A stretch of DNA of 37,680 bases from a virus. The notes below the pieces were generated by a model, which was not told the origin of the DNA, did not search any database, and saw only the letters and a list, made by a program, of their open reading frames with translations. The first letter of the stretch is position 1; each line of letters starts with the position of its first letter. Shown in pieces: positions 37,554 through 37,680 of the stretch. Position numbers and translations under genes: made by a program. The stretch spans positions 1 through 37,680 of the IMG/VR virus record IMGVR_UViG_3300046791_000574. The stretch is one strand, 5' to 3'.

Positions 37554-37680
37554 GCCCGGGTCTTACGCGAGGTTGTGCGAGAGGAGACGGAGCGACCGGC
37601 CGGCTCCGCCGATCATGTCGCTGTCCCAGCGCTCGAACATCACGAACCCGGTCTGGAAGTACTCGGCGTAGCGCTCGTTC
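37554..37680. repeat. Terminal direct repeat, right copy; start of the capsid gene 3' end
   Basis: Identical to bases 1-127. It contains the capsid stop codon (37563-37565) and the last 39 codons of the capsid gene, which continue from base 1 of the window. When the contig is closed these copies merge into one, and the capsid gene follows the 117-residue small protein gene. Confidence 0.95.

Overview
The window is a complete temperate siphovirus (tailed-phage) genome, assembled as a circular contig. The first 127 bases recur exactly as the last 127 bases (37554-37680), so the molecule is 37,553 bp and the major capsid gene crosses the contig ends. The sequence is very GC-rich, uses Shine-Dalgarno starts with many GTG and some TTG codons, and encodes a lipobox protein and several Sec-type signal peptides, so the host is a high-GC, probably Gram-negative bacterium. 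The phage attachment site carries the 3' half of what looks like a tRNA-Arg(NCG) gene. No host genus can be named from sequence alone.

Almost every gene is on the minus strand, so transcription order runs from high to low coordinates. Integrase (21015-20173) and a HicB/HicA-like pair (20051-19311) come first, followed by a repeat-rich attachment region of about 0.7 kb around 18972-19024. An early block (18395-7320) follows: a proteasome-like Ntn hydrolase, a Gp37/Gp68 (DUF5131) protein, small unknowns, a replication initiator with an iteron-type origin inside its own gene, ParB, two nucleoside-deoxyribosyltransferase-like proteins, a HerA-like ATPase, an HTH protein, a Cys-rich lipoprotein, RusA and HNH nucleases. 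Nearly all junctions in this block are ATGA/GTGA/TTGA or TGATG overlaps, implying translational coupling.

The head and packaging block (7156-10, continuing across the contig join to 37494-35786) holds P27-type small terminase, large terminase, a portal fused to a MuF-type domain, a putative decoration protein, HK97-type prohead protease and capsid, then connectors. The tail block (35786-24311) holds a signal-peptide protein, tail terminator, tail tube, two tail-assembly chaperone ORFs, tape measure, tail-tip proteins, a fibre and a beta-helix tailspike that starts with a signal peptide. One gene, a periplasmic PDZ-domain protein at 30436-31149, is inserted on the plus strand inside this operon with its own promoter (a 'moron'). 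Small proteins, a transglycosylase-like endolysin, a holin and spanin-like proteins follow (24311-21217), and the operon ends at a strong terminator hairpin (21135-21169) before the integrase promoter.

The most unusual features are the iterons inside the initiator gene, an open frame with its own promoter and SD that runs through the attachment core (a possible integration-dependent switch), a HicBA-like cassette with an operator-like dyad, the tailspike signal peptide, the opposite-strand PDZ gene, and a long G-tract just upstream of the terminase genes. No CI-like repressor with a divergent control region was recognised.
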